Of a DNA stretch of 64,000 nucleotides, positions 43,418 to 54,834 are shown one piece after another. The notes under the pieces are model-generated. The model was not told the origin of the DNA. It searched no databases and saw nothing but the letters and a program-made list of their open reading frames with translations. This DNA comes from Hemibagrus wyckioides (taxonomy: Eukaryota > Chordata > Actinopteri > Siluriformes > Bagridae), in contig NC_080713.1 in the NCBI RefSeq assembly GCF_019097595.1, positions 9,823,699 to 9,887,698 on the forward strand, written 5' to 3'. Both the position numbers and the translations under genes were made by a program. How positions within the stretch are numbered: the first letter of the stretch is position 1; each line of letters opens with the position of its first letter.

Positions 43418-45289
43418 TATATAAAAACAACACTGACAGTCAATTCCAAAACTAACTATGTCTGCTACACCATATTCTGAAGATTTAGGAAACAATTTAA
43501 GCAGTCACCGTAGATGCTAATGTTTCTGAAAATCCTATGTACTCTGCAAAATTTCTCAATCAATATCAGTTTGGTGTGGGTGAACAACCTCCAAAAGACC
43601 CACCTACACATAGCCATCATCCACAGAACAGAAAGTACAGGTGTTCTTTCACAACAAAACAAAACACCATCCATACTGCATAGTCAAATTGACACACATG
43701 CTTTACGAAAAGGCCAGGATGTCATCTGTTTTATAGTTCTGGTTGAATGAAGAACTCTGATTGGTTTTGCACAGACTTCTAAACTTAGATGCACATAGAA
43801 TATGCATGCATTTCTATTTTTTGGCCTACTTTTGTTTTTTGTTTTTTTTTGTTTTTTATATAATGGGGACAATACAGCCATTTGCATTGAAAAAGCTATC
43901 AATTCAAAACATTTTATTAAACAATATAATAGTGGAATACATAATCATAAAAAGATTAAAAGTGCTTAAGATATTTCACTGTCTGCATAGTTTACAGTCT
44001 GCACTACTCATTATTCAACTTATTATTCAGCTGTCATGTAAGGTAGGACATGCATACACAAGTAATATAACGCTCACTGCAATTTAAAACCAGACTGAGC
44101 CATTAGAGATTCAATGCACTACTGGGGCACCTGTTTACCCTGACTAAAATAGCGACATTTGTATTCTGAGAGAGTGCAAAGATGATTCAAATGTGTTCAA
44201 AGGCCAGCCCAGAATCTTGCCTTCTTGATGATCTTTGAGCCCAATAGTGAGGATGAAATAATGTGGTGGTGTGTGAAGTCAGAGTGACACACTCAAGGAG
44301 AGAGAAACAGAGACAAAAACATTGGCCAGAGTGAGTCTAAGCTCATCAGCATGGTGACTACAGTGCTATCAGAACAAATGAGTTTCTTCTAACAAAACTA
44401 TCTATCCCTGTTTCATAGAGAACAAACATCCCCTGCCAAGGTTAATGTATGCCCCAGGAGAGAGAGAGTGAGAGAGAGAGAGAGAGGCAGAAACAGACAC
44501 AGAAAGAGTATGGGAGGGAGAAATGAACTCTGATTATACCAGCATGACCTTGCAAAGCATGTTTCATACTAGGACACACACTGAGTTTGTGCCAACAGTC
44601 ACAGCTGCTGCCAGTGTGCCAACAAACTCTGGCAACACCCTATATCTGGCAGCAACACTGCTAGAGTCACACACTAATACACCATAAAATAACCCTGTTC
44701 TTAGTACAACATAGACCTGTTTGCAAGAATGACTAAATGCTGAGATCTACTCAGTGCAGATGAAGTCTAGATTAAAGACAAAGTTCGTAATTTCAGGCCT
44801 TCAGCACACTAGCACTGCACATTTCCATGCCTTTGCTGCTCTATAACCTCCACTTTAGCTCATCAGCTATCAAGGCAGTTCTGCAAGAAATTGGATATGT
44901 GAGACCAGGCAAAGCATGCATGACAAATTCATGACTAGTGTAGAGTTAGGTAAAGTGCTACTGTCAAACTTGGGTCACATATATACATTGGAAGACATGA
45001 TGTAAAAAAATGGAGCCCTCCACCTACCTTTTAAGCAAATTGCACAAACAAAATAGCATGACTGAGAAAACCAGTGGACCTGCCAAATACACTGACTAAG
45101 GCGAACGTTGATGTCAATACGTAAAGACTCACTTGAAAATCATACACTGAAAAGATTTTCTGAATATGTAGCTTGGCCATGGAAGACTTCATTTAGAAAT
45201 TGATTAGATGCCTTGACTACTAACAAACAAACAAACAAAATTTCTGGACATCTTACCATCACATCTATATGTGCTTGTTGAACATATCA
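43418..45289. other. Largely unique DNA, (GA)n at 44457-44490
   Basis: No transposon or exon recognised. 44190-44660 is less AT-rich and non-repetitive and could be worth testing for conservation. Confidence 0.4.
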
Positions 45290-45510
45290 CTTCAGATTTA
45301 TTTCCCCATTTGCTGTTTAGAATAAGCTCCACTTTCTGGGAACACTTTCTACCAGATTTTGGAGCATGGCTGGAATTTGCTTATTTAGACATAAGACATT
45401 AGTGAGGTCAAGCACTGATGCCTAACAATAAGAGCTAGTATGCAATCAGCATTCCAATTCAACCCAAAGGTGTTCCGTAAGGTTGAGGTCAGGCTTATAT
45501 ACTGTATATA
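45290..45510 (-). mobile_element. Tc1-derived MITE fragment
   Basis: GCTCCACTTTCTGGGAACAC, ATTAGTGAGGTCAAGCACTG and CCAATTCAACCCAAAGGTGT, then GGTTGAGGTCAGG, are the antisense of a decayed Tc1 transposase segment ending in an LNPIEH-type block. Borders are unclear. Confidence 0.5.
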
Positions 45511-46200
45511 GCTCCCTCTTCGGCCCCATAAGCCCATGAGCTCCATAATTGTGCTGGATGTAATCAAATCACAGAATTTTCCTCAACTGCAATTTAGAAA
45601 TACACTCAGCTCTATGTACATATATCATTGTTTTGTATCAACTTTTACACTTACTTTGTAACAAGAAAAGAAATATTGGAGCTTAGAGTCAGAGAGCATA
45701 GAACAGACCAACCAGTGGTAATAAACATTGAGTGGGGGATGGGCTGTTGTGCTAAAAATACCTGCAAGATCTGTTCAATTACACTGATCAGTTTGAAATG
45801 GTTATGTAGTTTAGGTTAATGCCAGTGGTAGAAAATGATTAAAATCACATGCTAATGATAGGAGAAAATGGTGTTACCATAAAAAACAGATCTATCCTTT
45901 TTTTTGTCATTCCATAAACCTCCAGTACTTTGTAAGCATCAATTCAGAGTGTAAAAGCTGGGTAGTAGCTTTCAAAGAGAAATAGGCATGATCCCAGTGG
46001 TTAATCCTGTTTCTAACCATAATAGCTGGTAGCATATAAAATGTGATTAAACAAATTAAGGGATGTATTCATTTGAAGTTTCATTTGAAGTTTCTCATAA
46101 TGATGGCTTTGTTGACCTTTTGCTTTCTATGTGTTATGTTAACCATACACAAATAAACATTTAAAACTGAATAATTTTTTTCAGGGAGATTCAAATCCAA
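45511..46200. other. No gene seen
   Basis: AT-rich sequence. CATTTGAAGTTT is tandemly doubled near 46071-46097. Confidence 0.45.
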
Positions 46201-46201
46201 A

Positions 46202-46290
46202 ACACCCCCCATGCATATAAAGGGTGTGTTCCTGGAGAGGCTCTGGGTCCGCCATGACCAGGATTACTGAAGATAAATAAATGAATGAAC
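46202..46290 (+). repeat. SINE-like repeat tail fragment
   Basis: GGGTGTGTTCCTGGAGAGGC, CTCTGGGTCCGCCATGACCA and GGATTACTGAAGATAAATAA resemble the end of the repeat at 22370-23080. A possible relative is at 56035-56105. Confidence 0.45.
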
Positions 46291-46529
46291 ATTATATAAA
46301 CAGATAATATTTAATTGTTTCACTTTATGTCTCAGGTTGTGAACATGAAAAAAATGTCCTCATACATCCTATGTCTTTTGGAAAATTCATAAGCAATATT
46401 TAAATGACATATTTTTACTTAATGTAATGTGAACTATATTTTAAATATTCCAAATAATCAACAATCGTATGGTTATACGGGCAGCTGTCAAGGTGATATA
46501 GTTATGCTAATGCTTATAGAATGGCACAT

Positions 46530-46780
46530 TTGAAGTGGGTGGGATTTATAAGGCAGCAATATTTATTATTCAGTTCTTGAGGTTGATGTGTTGGAAGCAA
46601 GAAATTTAGGGAAGGATCTAAGCTTCTTTGACAATAGCCTGCTATGAGGGTTAGATTACTAGATCAGAGCGTCAGACTTGGGTATTGGATGTCACTTTGA
46701 TATGATCTACCTAAATGTTGTAGACATAAAAGACAAAAAAAAACTGTTCCGAAACCTATGCTCCACTGACATGGTACTGT
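46530..46780 (+). mobile_element. Tc1-like 5' leader fragment (T4-like)
   Basis: GTGGGTGGGATTTATAAGGC, TTCTTGAGGTTGATGTGTTG and GAAGCAAGAAATTTAGGGAA, then GATCTAAGCTTCTTTGACAA match the leader and start-codon region of a T4-type element. Frame decayed. Confidence 0.6.
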
Positions 46781-46819
46781 GTGCATTATTGTGGCTTTAA
46801 TTACTTTTGGCTTTATTCT

Positions 46820-47345
46820 TACCAGTAGTTCCCTATTAAGGGAAACTTGATGCTATGGGAGTGACCTTCGTGGAACCGATGTCTAAAGAAAATGTGTGTG
46901 AAAACATACCAATATTATTGGCTAACATGGGGTCAGGTGACATTGTCATCAGGTGACTCGCTTCACCATTTTTTCGAGCCAGACAATGACCTAATTTTGT
47001 CTGCATTGGGCTGTGAGGAGCTCAATGTCAACAACAAATTGCAAGTTGTTGGCATACCTTTCATTTGTGGAAAAGACCCTGGTTTCCACTCTTGGGGCAT
47101 GTTTCCATAACAAATTACTACTGTCATGGCCTGGGGTGCAGTTCTCTAAGTCCACCCATGGTTCATGGGGGCCCTAACCTCTCATGGCTCATAAAATCCT
47201 AGAAATGAGGGCTTTACTTCTCAATTTGAAATACCTTCTCCAACCCTTTTTAGGCTTTCAGATGTTGATCAATGGACAAGACCATGAAATTATTACAGAG
47301 GTTTTCACTATCTAAACTGCATATCTGGGGGCATAGGGTTATGCT
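46820..47345 (+). mobile_element. DIRS-type remnant: terminal repeat joined to RNase H
   Basis: A left terminal repeat (TTCCCTATTAAGGGAAAC to GGGTCAGGTGACATTG) ends near 46950. From about 47100 decayed reading gives HKILEMRALLLNLKYLL, matching the HINYLEL-AVFLALKHF-type block of DIRS RNase H, preceded by MAWGAVL. Everything between the terminal repeat and RNase H has been deleted. Confidence 0.55.
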
Positions 47346-47361
47346 TCATGGGCCTTGTACC

Positions 47362-47455
47362 ATTTACATTTGCATTAACATTTCTGGCATTTGGCAGATG
47401 CTCTTATCCAGAGCTACAAACAAAAGTGCTTCAAAGTCTCTATCATAGTACCCTT
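47362..47455 (-). mobile_element. LINE 3' tail fragment
   Basis: ATTTCTGGCATTTGGCAGAT, GCTCTTATCCAGAGC and AAGTCTCTATCA are shared with 19101-19180, so both are antisense 3' ends of the same LINE. This one stops where Gypsy sequence begins. Confidence 0.65.
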
Positions 47456-47584
47456 CATTTGTGGAAGACCCCGATACCAAACTTGATTTAGATGTGTTAC
47501 CTGAGGCATTTTTAACAATGGAGCTGAATTTTCCTCAGTCTCTACATAGTGTTAAGGCTAATCACCTATACAGTCCTCGAGTGA

Positions 47585-48790
47585 GTGGGACCTGTAAACT
47601 ACCACCTCCAGCAGCCAGGAAAGCACTCAGACACCCAATTATACCATAGTAACATCCTCAAGAAATGGTTGCCAGCCCAGCCAGCTGTGTCTGCATTTGT
47701 TTCTGCTGCTACAGATCCTCAAAAGTGTGCCCTAGTTAGGAGGAAAAAAGAACTCTTGCCAGCCCAGCAGCAAGACCTCACAGAACTTACTGACCAGTTC
47801 GCAGATGTTCTCTGGTCTACCCCAGGTTCATGCAACTTGTGCAACATGAGATAAAAACATCTTCTGGGATGGTGGTCCATCAGCAGCCATACAGGGAAGC
47901 CTGTTAAAAGGCTATAAAGGAGGAAGAGGAATAAATGCTGGGGATTGGATCATTGAAGAGTCCGCCAGCCCATGGTCCAGCCCCATTGTGGTGGTGCCCA
48001 AGCCTGACGGATCCCTCTGTCTTTGTAATGACTTCCGGAGTCTCAACTAGATCTTGGAGTTCTACTCCTACCCCCTTACCTGAGTGGATGACCTTGTAGA
48101 GTGACTGGGGAAAGCCCGGTTTATGTCCACCCTTGACCTCACCAAAGGCTACTGGCAGGTAGCCCTATCCCCAGGTGCTAAGCCCAAAACCACCTTCACT
48201 GCCTCCGGGGGCCATTGGCAGTATTGAGTCCTGCCCTTTGGCCTCCACAGAGCCCCAGCTAAGCAATGCATCATGGACTTCATTCTCCGGCCCTACAGAA
48301 CCTTCAATGCTGCCTATCTGGACGATGTCCTGATTCATTCCTCCACATGGTAGGACCGCTTGTTCCATCTTAGGGAGGTGCTGAGTGGCCTCTGGAAGGC
48401 AGGGCTAATGGACAACCCCTGTAAGTGCCATCTCTGGCTGACCGGAGCACAGTACCTGGGCTACTGCATTGGCCAGGGGTTGTTACAACCGCAGGAGAAG
48501 AAGGTAGAGGCCATCTGGGGCTACCCCTGGCCCACCACCAAGAAGCAGGTACGTGCCTTTTTAGGATTGTTGGGTTATTACAGACGATTTGTCCCTAAAT
48601 TCTCCTCTGTAACCTCCCCCCTGTCAGACCTCACACGAAAGGGCCAAACAGACCTGGTGCTCTGGATGGAAGACACAGAGCAGTCTTTCCAGCAGCTGAA
48701 GGCAGTGCTCACCAGCCACCCTGTGCTCCGAAATCCCGACTTCAACCTCCCCTTCACCCTGCACACTGACGCATCCGAGACGGGGCTATA
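47585..48790 (+). mobile_element. Ty3/Gypsy polymerase region remnant
   Basis: It covers the linker before RT, the RT and the start of RNase H. The left border is near 47460-47585. At 48787 the sequence turns abruptly into TATACTATATGCTG-type AT-rich DNA. No LTRs are recognised. Confidence 0.85.
47940..48786 (+). pseudogene. Ty3/Gypsy reverse transcriptase and RNase H start
   Basis: Readings in order: [20 protein letters not shown], then a stop where Gln is expected, GKARFMSTLDLTKGYWQVAL, then AAYLDDVLIHSS holding the YLDD active site at about 48313-48330, then the open frame from 48360 with AGLMDNPCKCHLWLTGAQYL, PTTKKQVRAFLGLLGYYRRF and FNLPFTLHTDASETGL, where TDAS is the first RNase H Asp. 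At least five in-frame stops precede 48360, so the whole RT is in nearly one frame but riddled with nonsense codons. Not active. Confidence 0.9.
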
Positions 48791-49697
48791 TACTATATGC
48801 TGTATGTATACATCACACTACTATATACTGTATGTATATATTTGGAAAAATTGCATCTACTCTAATGAACAACTACACAACTAGAAAACAGCATTGTTAT
48901 ATTTCTTTGTGTGCTGTACTGTACTGTACTGTACTGTAATCTTCCCTGAATGGTTTCTGCTTTTGGGATTTGTCACATATTAAATTGCTAACCTGGTAGT
49001 CCCCTCATACAAGTCTGATTTGTCACTCTTAAGATGACAGTAAATGAACCTTAGTCCTTCAGTGACCTTGTAGTGGAGGATGCCTGAAGCAAAAACTGCC
49101 ACTGCTATTAAAGACCAACAGGAAATAATGACAAACCCAATCAGTGTACAAGCAGCCTTGTTCATTAGTAATAATCTTAAAAGGTTTTCAGGAAAAAGGT
49201 ACACATGATTATGGTAACAGTAACAAGTTTCCCTTTATTGTGTCCCTAGAATGAGTACAGTATACATAAAAAAATCTCGCTTTGCTAAAATGTATCCTTT
49301 TCCAACAGCATTGGAAGCATCAGACTTCTAGGACGATCTGTCTGGCCCTGGCAGCCTGTATTAATCAGGCAGGATTTGCCCACTATCACCACAAGCAATC
49401 AGGGCTTCTAATTTTAGAAATTGATTTTTTTTTCCTCTGCTAGCTGAGTAATTGGGATGAGGAGGGAGAGAGAAGGGGTGGTTTAACTGTCTCATACTGA
49501 ATGAGTCAATGAGACCATTTGGACCATTTTTGTCTTTGCTTTCTTCTTCTCCATCTGGAGTCTGTACCCATGGTGTACCCAATGGATCATTAATAGCTGC
49601 CTGGCTGCCTGTGTCTCAGAGCCTGTCATAGTCGAAATGTATAGATGTTATGTTATATATTTCCAGGATAAGCCACATGCATACATACATACAAATA
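48787..49697. other. No gene seen; (ACTGT)n at 48911-48937
   Basis: AT-rich then mixed sequence. 49320-49620 looks non-repetitive, with CTGTATTAATCAGGCAGG; no exon evident. Confidence 0.4.
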
Positions 49698-49698
49698 G

Positions 49699-49780
<82 letters not shown>
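49698..49780. repeat. (ATCT)n microsatellite
   Basis: About twenty ATCT units, abutting T6 copy 2. Confidence 0.95.
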
Positions 49781-49794
49781 GTCGATCTCTACTG

Positions 49795-50269
49795 CAAAAT
49801 AATCAGTTTCTTATGTTTTTTTCTTACAGGTACATGTATTGGTGAGATAAACAGTTTTGTTTCATTTTTTGTGAACTGCTGACAATATTACTCCTAAATT
49901 CAAAATATAACTATTGTTATTTTGAGTGTATATTTAAAGGAAATGACATCAAGATCATACAGTATTTGCAGAGCTTTAATAACTCAAATAAAACAAAATG
50001 CAAATAATTTGTAAACAAATTGTGTTAATGTTTTGGCTAAATAACATTAAGAAATCAGTATTTGGTGAAATAACCCCAATTTGCATGTGTTTTGGCATGC
50101 TCTCCACCAGTTTTTCACATTGCTGTTGGGTAAATTTATATCACTCTTTTTGCAAAAAAACAAACAATTCAGCTTTGCTTGATGGTTTGTGATCATCCAT
50201 CTTCGTCTTGATGACATTCTAGAGGTTTTCAATAAGGTTCAAATCTGGCAATCTTATTTTTTTCCAGAG

Positions 50270-50272
<3 letters not shown>
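49795..50272 (-). mobile_element. Tc1-derived MITE, family T6, copy 2
   Basis: The right end is the inverse of ACAGCTCTGGAAAAAAATAA. The minus strand then reads CCAGATTTGAACCTTATTGA, giving DLNLIENL, a relic of the DLNPIEHLW catalytic block, followed by the transposase C-terminus. The terminal repeat joins directly to this 3' part, so the front of the transposase was deleted before this copy moved. The left end is replaced by the (ATCT)n tract. Confidence 0.8.
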
Positions 50273-50341
<69 letters not shown>

Positions 50342-50347
50342 ATATAT
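50273..50347. repeat. (TA)n microsatellite
   Basis: Long TA run directly at the T6 copy 2 end. Confidence 0.95.
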
Positions 50348-50838
50348 TATTTGCAACTTATATGTACTATTTGCAAATCTGGCTGAAAGTTCCAGTTTTC
50401 TTGTTTTCACGGGTTGTATGTTTAAAGTTTGAATTTGAAGGCTACATGCTGTTCTTTACAGAAGTATGTAACATCATAGCTATTGAATCCTTCCACTGAT
50501 TATTTAGAAGGCTATGGTGCTGAGATGCAGTAATGTATTTATGTAACTTGGATTTGTTCTACCAAACTTTGTTTTGATTTTAGTTTTTAGGGATCTAGGT
50601 ATTGAAGAACTGGTGTGGCACTTCTCAGTAGAACAGCAAGAGTATGTTACACCACATACTGAAGAGCCACAAAAACTTTCAGGACGCTTTAAGCTAAGCA
50701 GTATAAATTCTGCAGCAGTTTCCTACTCACAACATGTAACTCTTGGGGGAATTATGTGGCTGCATGCAGGAACTCTCATACATTATAGATTCTCTGATGT
50801 TCTCTTTTTGTTGTTTTTTTATTGTTGTTGTTGCTCTC
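50348..50838. other. No gene recognised
   Basis: An open frame from 50574 reads ELVWHFSVEQQEYVTPHTEE and continues to about 50810 before entering a microsatellite. I do not recognise it and it has no clear splice sites. Confidence 0.35.
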
Positions 50839-50840
50839 TT

Positions 50841-50844
50841 GCTT

Positions 50845-50910
<66 letters not shown>
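50841..50910. repeat. (CTT)n(ATT)n compound microsatellite
   Basis: CTT units change abruptly to ATT units at about 50873. Confidence 0.95.
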
Positions 50911-52534
50911 GATACTGTAAAAATGTAGGCAATTTACACTTCTAGGCAAAACTGTACTCATGCATCCTCACTAACTTACTCTTTACATTCACCCTTGGGC
51001 CCATATGTAGCTAGCTATGTACTGTATGGCAGATGAAGTTACTTTATCTCTTTCCCTGCTAGCTACTTAGCAAGCAGCCAATATGACTCCAAGATATTTT
51101 AATTAATTTGAGTATATAAGCCTTTCCCTTCCCTCTATCCAAGCCCATTCAAATTTCTGAAATTTGTAAGGAAAAAAAAAAATTTAAGGAAAAGAGCTGA
51201 TAGAGCTGAGCAACTCTGCTTTGTCTGGAATTTGGCTGATTTCCAGGCTAAAAAAATGTAAACAATAGTGAGGGAGAGAGAGAGAGAGAGAGAGAACCAG
51301 TATAATAATAATATTAATAATAATGTTAATAATAACTAGGTTCTCTTTGTTCCACTATTTATGCAGACATAATGCTATTTTGAGAACGGGAAAATAATAA
51401 AATTTGTGTTTCAGACATGTTTGCATATTTGACAAACTCTGACAAAGATTTAGGGCAAGTTCGGTTATACTACGCTATTCAAACAAATTGACAAGCACAA
51501 TGTCCGGTGGAGCAAGTGCATGTTTGATTACTTTTTCCCTTTCATAACAAACACATTAGGTTATTTGATTTAGAATTAAGTGGAATTCTTTCATGTGCTA
51601 CATGAAAGCTTTTGCTTTAAAAAACTAGCCATGTGTGAAATGGAAAAGCCTTTTGCTGAAGTTAACTTGCATTTATTTAAAACATTTTATCATTTTGGCT
51701 GTTTGTTGCTCTGACATGGAGTCTCTGTGTCTTACACTAAAAAGTAAAAACCTTATTTTGTGCTGGAAGTTGCTATTTGTACATTTAAATTCCATAGCAC
51801 TAACATATAAAGTCTTGATATTGTTTTAATACAATTGCAAACTCACCTGATGAAACTTATTTAGCAGTTTTTTCATAGGTTTGGTTTCATCGTCTCCACA
51901 ATGTGTCATGAAATAGTGTAAGGCAATGTGATGATTGTAAAAGAACTGGACTTTCAAGCATTGAATTGAATTTTCCACTGAGATGGAATTAATCAATTCT
52001 GTATTATGCCTTGCTTAACTATTGGAAACAGCTTTAACAGGGAGTTTTTTTGACCTTGTTTATTTATTTGTACCTCACCCCGACAGACACACACAAAGGT
52101 AACTTGAATGAACCCCAAATAAATAAATAAATTAATAAAACAGAAAAAAATAAACAAGAAAAACATGGAACCTGACTTTCAGTTTTGATGTACCTGTTTC
52201 AATGAGTCAGCCCTTGTTAATATAGAATTTTGATAGAATACCAATGTCAGAGTTCTCATGATTTTTCAATATCCAGTTAATTTCCCAAAGTTAATAAAAA
52301 CTTAATGAAAAACATTGCTGGTGATTTTAGTAGAGGTCCTCATCTACAAAAAATCAGAGAAACCATCTTTGATGTAAACATATGCTTCAAAATTACATTC
52401 AGTTGTTCAGCCGTCCATCCACCTGCCCATCCATCCATCTGTCCAGCCGTCCATCTGTCCATCCATACATTCATTTGTTCGATCGTTCATTCGTCTGTTC
52501 GTTTGTTGGTTCATTCATTCATTTATTTATTCCT
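50911..52534. other. No gene seen; (AG)n at 51271-51296
   Basis: AT-rich DNA with CATC/CATT-rich degenerate repeats at about 52410-52545. Confidence 0.4.
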
Positions 52535-52792
52535 TCATTCATTCCAGCTCCTTCTGATGGATTCCTGTAGTTTACCAAGTCTCTTCATTGTGTCCTTGGT
52601 CTCCTCTGAAACAGGACTATGAGAATAGGGAGTGGAATGTGGAGTACTGGTGCCGGCTTTTTGGGGGTCTGGCTTGGTCAGGATGAGCTTTTCAATGGCA
52701 GGCCCAATGGTGAGCTGGCTTTCTTGGCACTTACCTTCCCCAGGATGTCTGAGGTTGGGGCAGACAGGAGAGTAGGAGATGATGTCAGTCAT
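52535..52792 (-). CDS. Candidate host coding exon, function unknown
   Basis: On the minus strand an 85-codon frame from ATG 52792 reads MTDIISYSPVCPNLRHPGE, then SQLTIGPAIEKLILTKPDPQ, STPHSTPYSHSPVSEETK and MKRLGKLQESIRRSWNE before TGA. It is not low-complexity, matches no transposon protein I know, and is richer in G+C than the flanks. A GTAAGT donor lies inside it (GT at 52734-52733), so the true exon could be only 52735-52792, spliced onwards. An upstream in-frame stop lies just before the region. The 3' end runs into a GAAT-type microsatellite. It could be a first or last exon, a pseudogene, or chance. Confidence 0.3.
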   Translation of the reverse strand: MTDIISYSPVCPNLRHPGEGKCQESQLTIGPAIEKLILTKPDPQKAGTSTPHSTPYSHSPVSEETKDTMKRLGKLQESIRRSWNE

Positions 52793-53399
52793 GCTGAAGC
52801 TCCTGTCACTCTCCCCTGTCAATTTTGAGCATCACAGGGTGCATTCAAAGGCCTCTTTCAGAAGCTCTGATGTATGGCCCAAAGTGTTAACATGTATTGA
52901 TATGTGATATGTGATATTTGATAAGATAAGATAACATAAGATAAGTAAAATATTCTATATATACAAATGTAGTCAAAGGTATAAAATATATTCAAACATA
53001 TAAATGAAATATAAAATATAAATGAAAAATAAATGAAATATTCTATATATACATAAAGTATACAGAATGTATTCAAAGTACATTGTGTACCACACTCATA
53101 AAGAAGTCTAAAGGCATTTATTTGTTTGATCAACAATTAAGAGTATTTCTTCTGGGCCTTGTGGTTCACTTGTTAAAGGCTGTAGTTGACTATTACATTG
53201 ATAAAGCCACACAATCTTGAAATGCTTTAATTATTCAGTCTGGGTAAAGAGACAATCAGTATTGCATGGTGGAATGATGCTCATTTTCCATGCTTGCAGT
53301 GATCCTGTAAAAACAGTCCCTGGGCATTTTACTTTATGACTTTTCATTTGTGATTTTCAGAAGTCTTCAATGCTAGTCATGGTACATCCAGCTATTGAC
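52793..53399. other. No gene seen; GATAA-type repeats at 52918-52945
   Basis: AAATATTCTATATATACA occurs twice about 90 bp apart (near 52947 and 53037), a small local duplication. Confidence 0.4.
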
Positions 53400-53600
53400 A
53401 TTTTGTAATGTAAATATACAGTGCACATAAAAAGTCTACATAAAAAGGGTTTTGTGATGTAAAAGCAGAAAACCAAGATATAGTATATCATTACCACCTT
53501 TTATGTGATACAGCAACCAATTAAATTTAAGTGAAAAACCAAAAGAAAATGGTTGCATAAGTCTAGACACTGCTTAAATAATACTTTGTATGTAGTACTT
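53400..53600 (+). mobile_element. MITE fragment of a common fish type
   Basis: TATACAGTGCACATAAAAAG, GTGATGTAAAAGCAGAAAAC, then ATGGTTGCATAAGTCTAGAC and ACTGCTTAAATAATACTTTG resemble a widespread fish short DNA transposon. One end only. Confidence 0.5.
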
Positions 53601-53617
53601 TGTACTGAGCCATGGAC

Positions 53618-53900
53618 TGCTCTCACTGCTACCATCAGACAGACTGTATCGCAACATTAGATCTTGCACCACCATGCTGCAGGTCAGCTGCTTCTCACAG
53701 GCCTTCAGAATATTGAACTTTAACTAATGACACCACAAGCACAGTCCACTGTATGTACTATGCACTGCAATTTATCATTATCACTTACATCTAAACTGAT
53801 GGTTGTACTGGACTGAAATCACACTCTCACTCTGTCCTTGTACCATATCTGCAATATCTGTCACTTTGACACTTAGATTGCATACAATGTTCAAAATGTT
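53618..53900 (+). mobile_element. LINE 3' end fragment
   Basis: Reading gives LPSDRLYRNIRSCTTMLQV and SCFSQAFRILN, the C-terminal motif of the LINE type at 15510-15690 and 29161-34270, followed by a 3' UTR with CACTGTATGTACTATGCACTG. Confidence 0.6.
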
Positions 53901-53984
53901 TAAGAATATCTGCCACTATGCACTATGCGCTATGTTTGGGTAGAAATTCACTATAGAACAATAGCATGTCAGTATGTTGTCTTT

Positions 53985-54205
53985 TAGTGGTATGCATGCC
54001 TCTGCCATGACGTCACTTTGTGCACAGGGACACTGTCATGCTGTAACAGGTTTGGGCTCTGCATCTTAATTTAAGTGAAAGAAAATCATAATGGTAGGGT
54101 ATACAAAGATATACAGTTGTGTACTTCCAACTAGCCAACAGTTGTGGGGAGACCTATATATGGCTGTGAGAGGCAGATGTCCACATACATTTGGCCATAA
54201 AGTGT
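53985..54205 (+). mobile_element. Tc1-derived MITE
   Basis: TGCACAGGGACACTGTCATG, TGTGTACTTCCAACTAGCCA and GGAGACCTATATATGGCTG, then CCACATACATTTGGCCATA plus AAGTGT, correspond to a Tc1-type internal deletion derivative with its right terminal repeat. A frame includes CVLPTSQQLWGDLYMAVRG, a decayed transposase segment. Confidence 0.6.
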
Positions 54206-54738
54206 TTATTGGACAGAAATCAGATTTTTTTCAGGGTTTTGGGATGTTTACTAGATTTCATCTGCAGGGACATCCAAAAGGTTTCCCCATATTACGATGA
54301 AAATGTTGCGATGATAAGCATAGAACATTAATTTTCCCAATTAACTCTCCATGATAAAATCTTCCACATTGATTACCCATGCTAATTAGCTTCAAATTAT
54401 ATACAAAAATAATTGGCCAATTCAAAATGACAGCGCTGTGTTTTTTAATAGGTTACATGGTTATATATAGATCATGCTAGGTCATTAGCACTTAGCCCAA
54501 GATATTAAATATAAATGTGCTCACTTTACCAGGAAACAAATGTAATTAGTCAATTCAGTTTATAATTATTAAGAGTGTGATTTGTGATTCCAATTATGAA
54601 GTATACAGTCTTAATATTGCTAAGTTTGTTATTAAAGATTTGTCTCTATTAAAGCATGTAGACACATTACAGCAAAATGTACTTAGTAATACTAATAAGA
54701 TACATGTTGCTCTGTATTTGGATTGCATAATCGAATTC

Positions 54739-54739
<1 letters not shown>
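54206..54739. other. No gene seen
   Basis: AT-rich DNA with a GCTAATTAGCTTC motif near 54380. Confidence 0.45.

Positions 54740-54776
<37 letters not shown>
54740..54776. repeat. (TG)n microsatellite
   Basis: Perfect TG run joined to a GATA run. Confidence 0.95.

Positions 54777-54834
<58 letters not shown>
54777..54834. repeat. (GATA)n microsatellite
   Basis: About fourteen GATA units directly after (TG)n. Confidence 0.95.

Noticed and set aside
50574..50810. Frame beginning ILVFRDLGIEELVWHFS as a gene
   Set aside because: Protein-like for about 75 codons but unrecognised, without a convincing start or splice site, and ends in a microsatellite.
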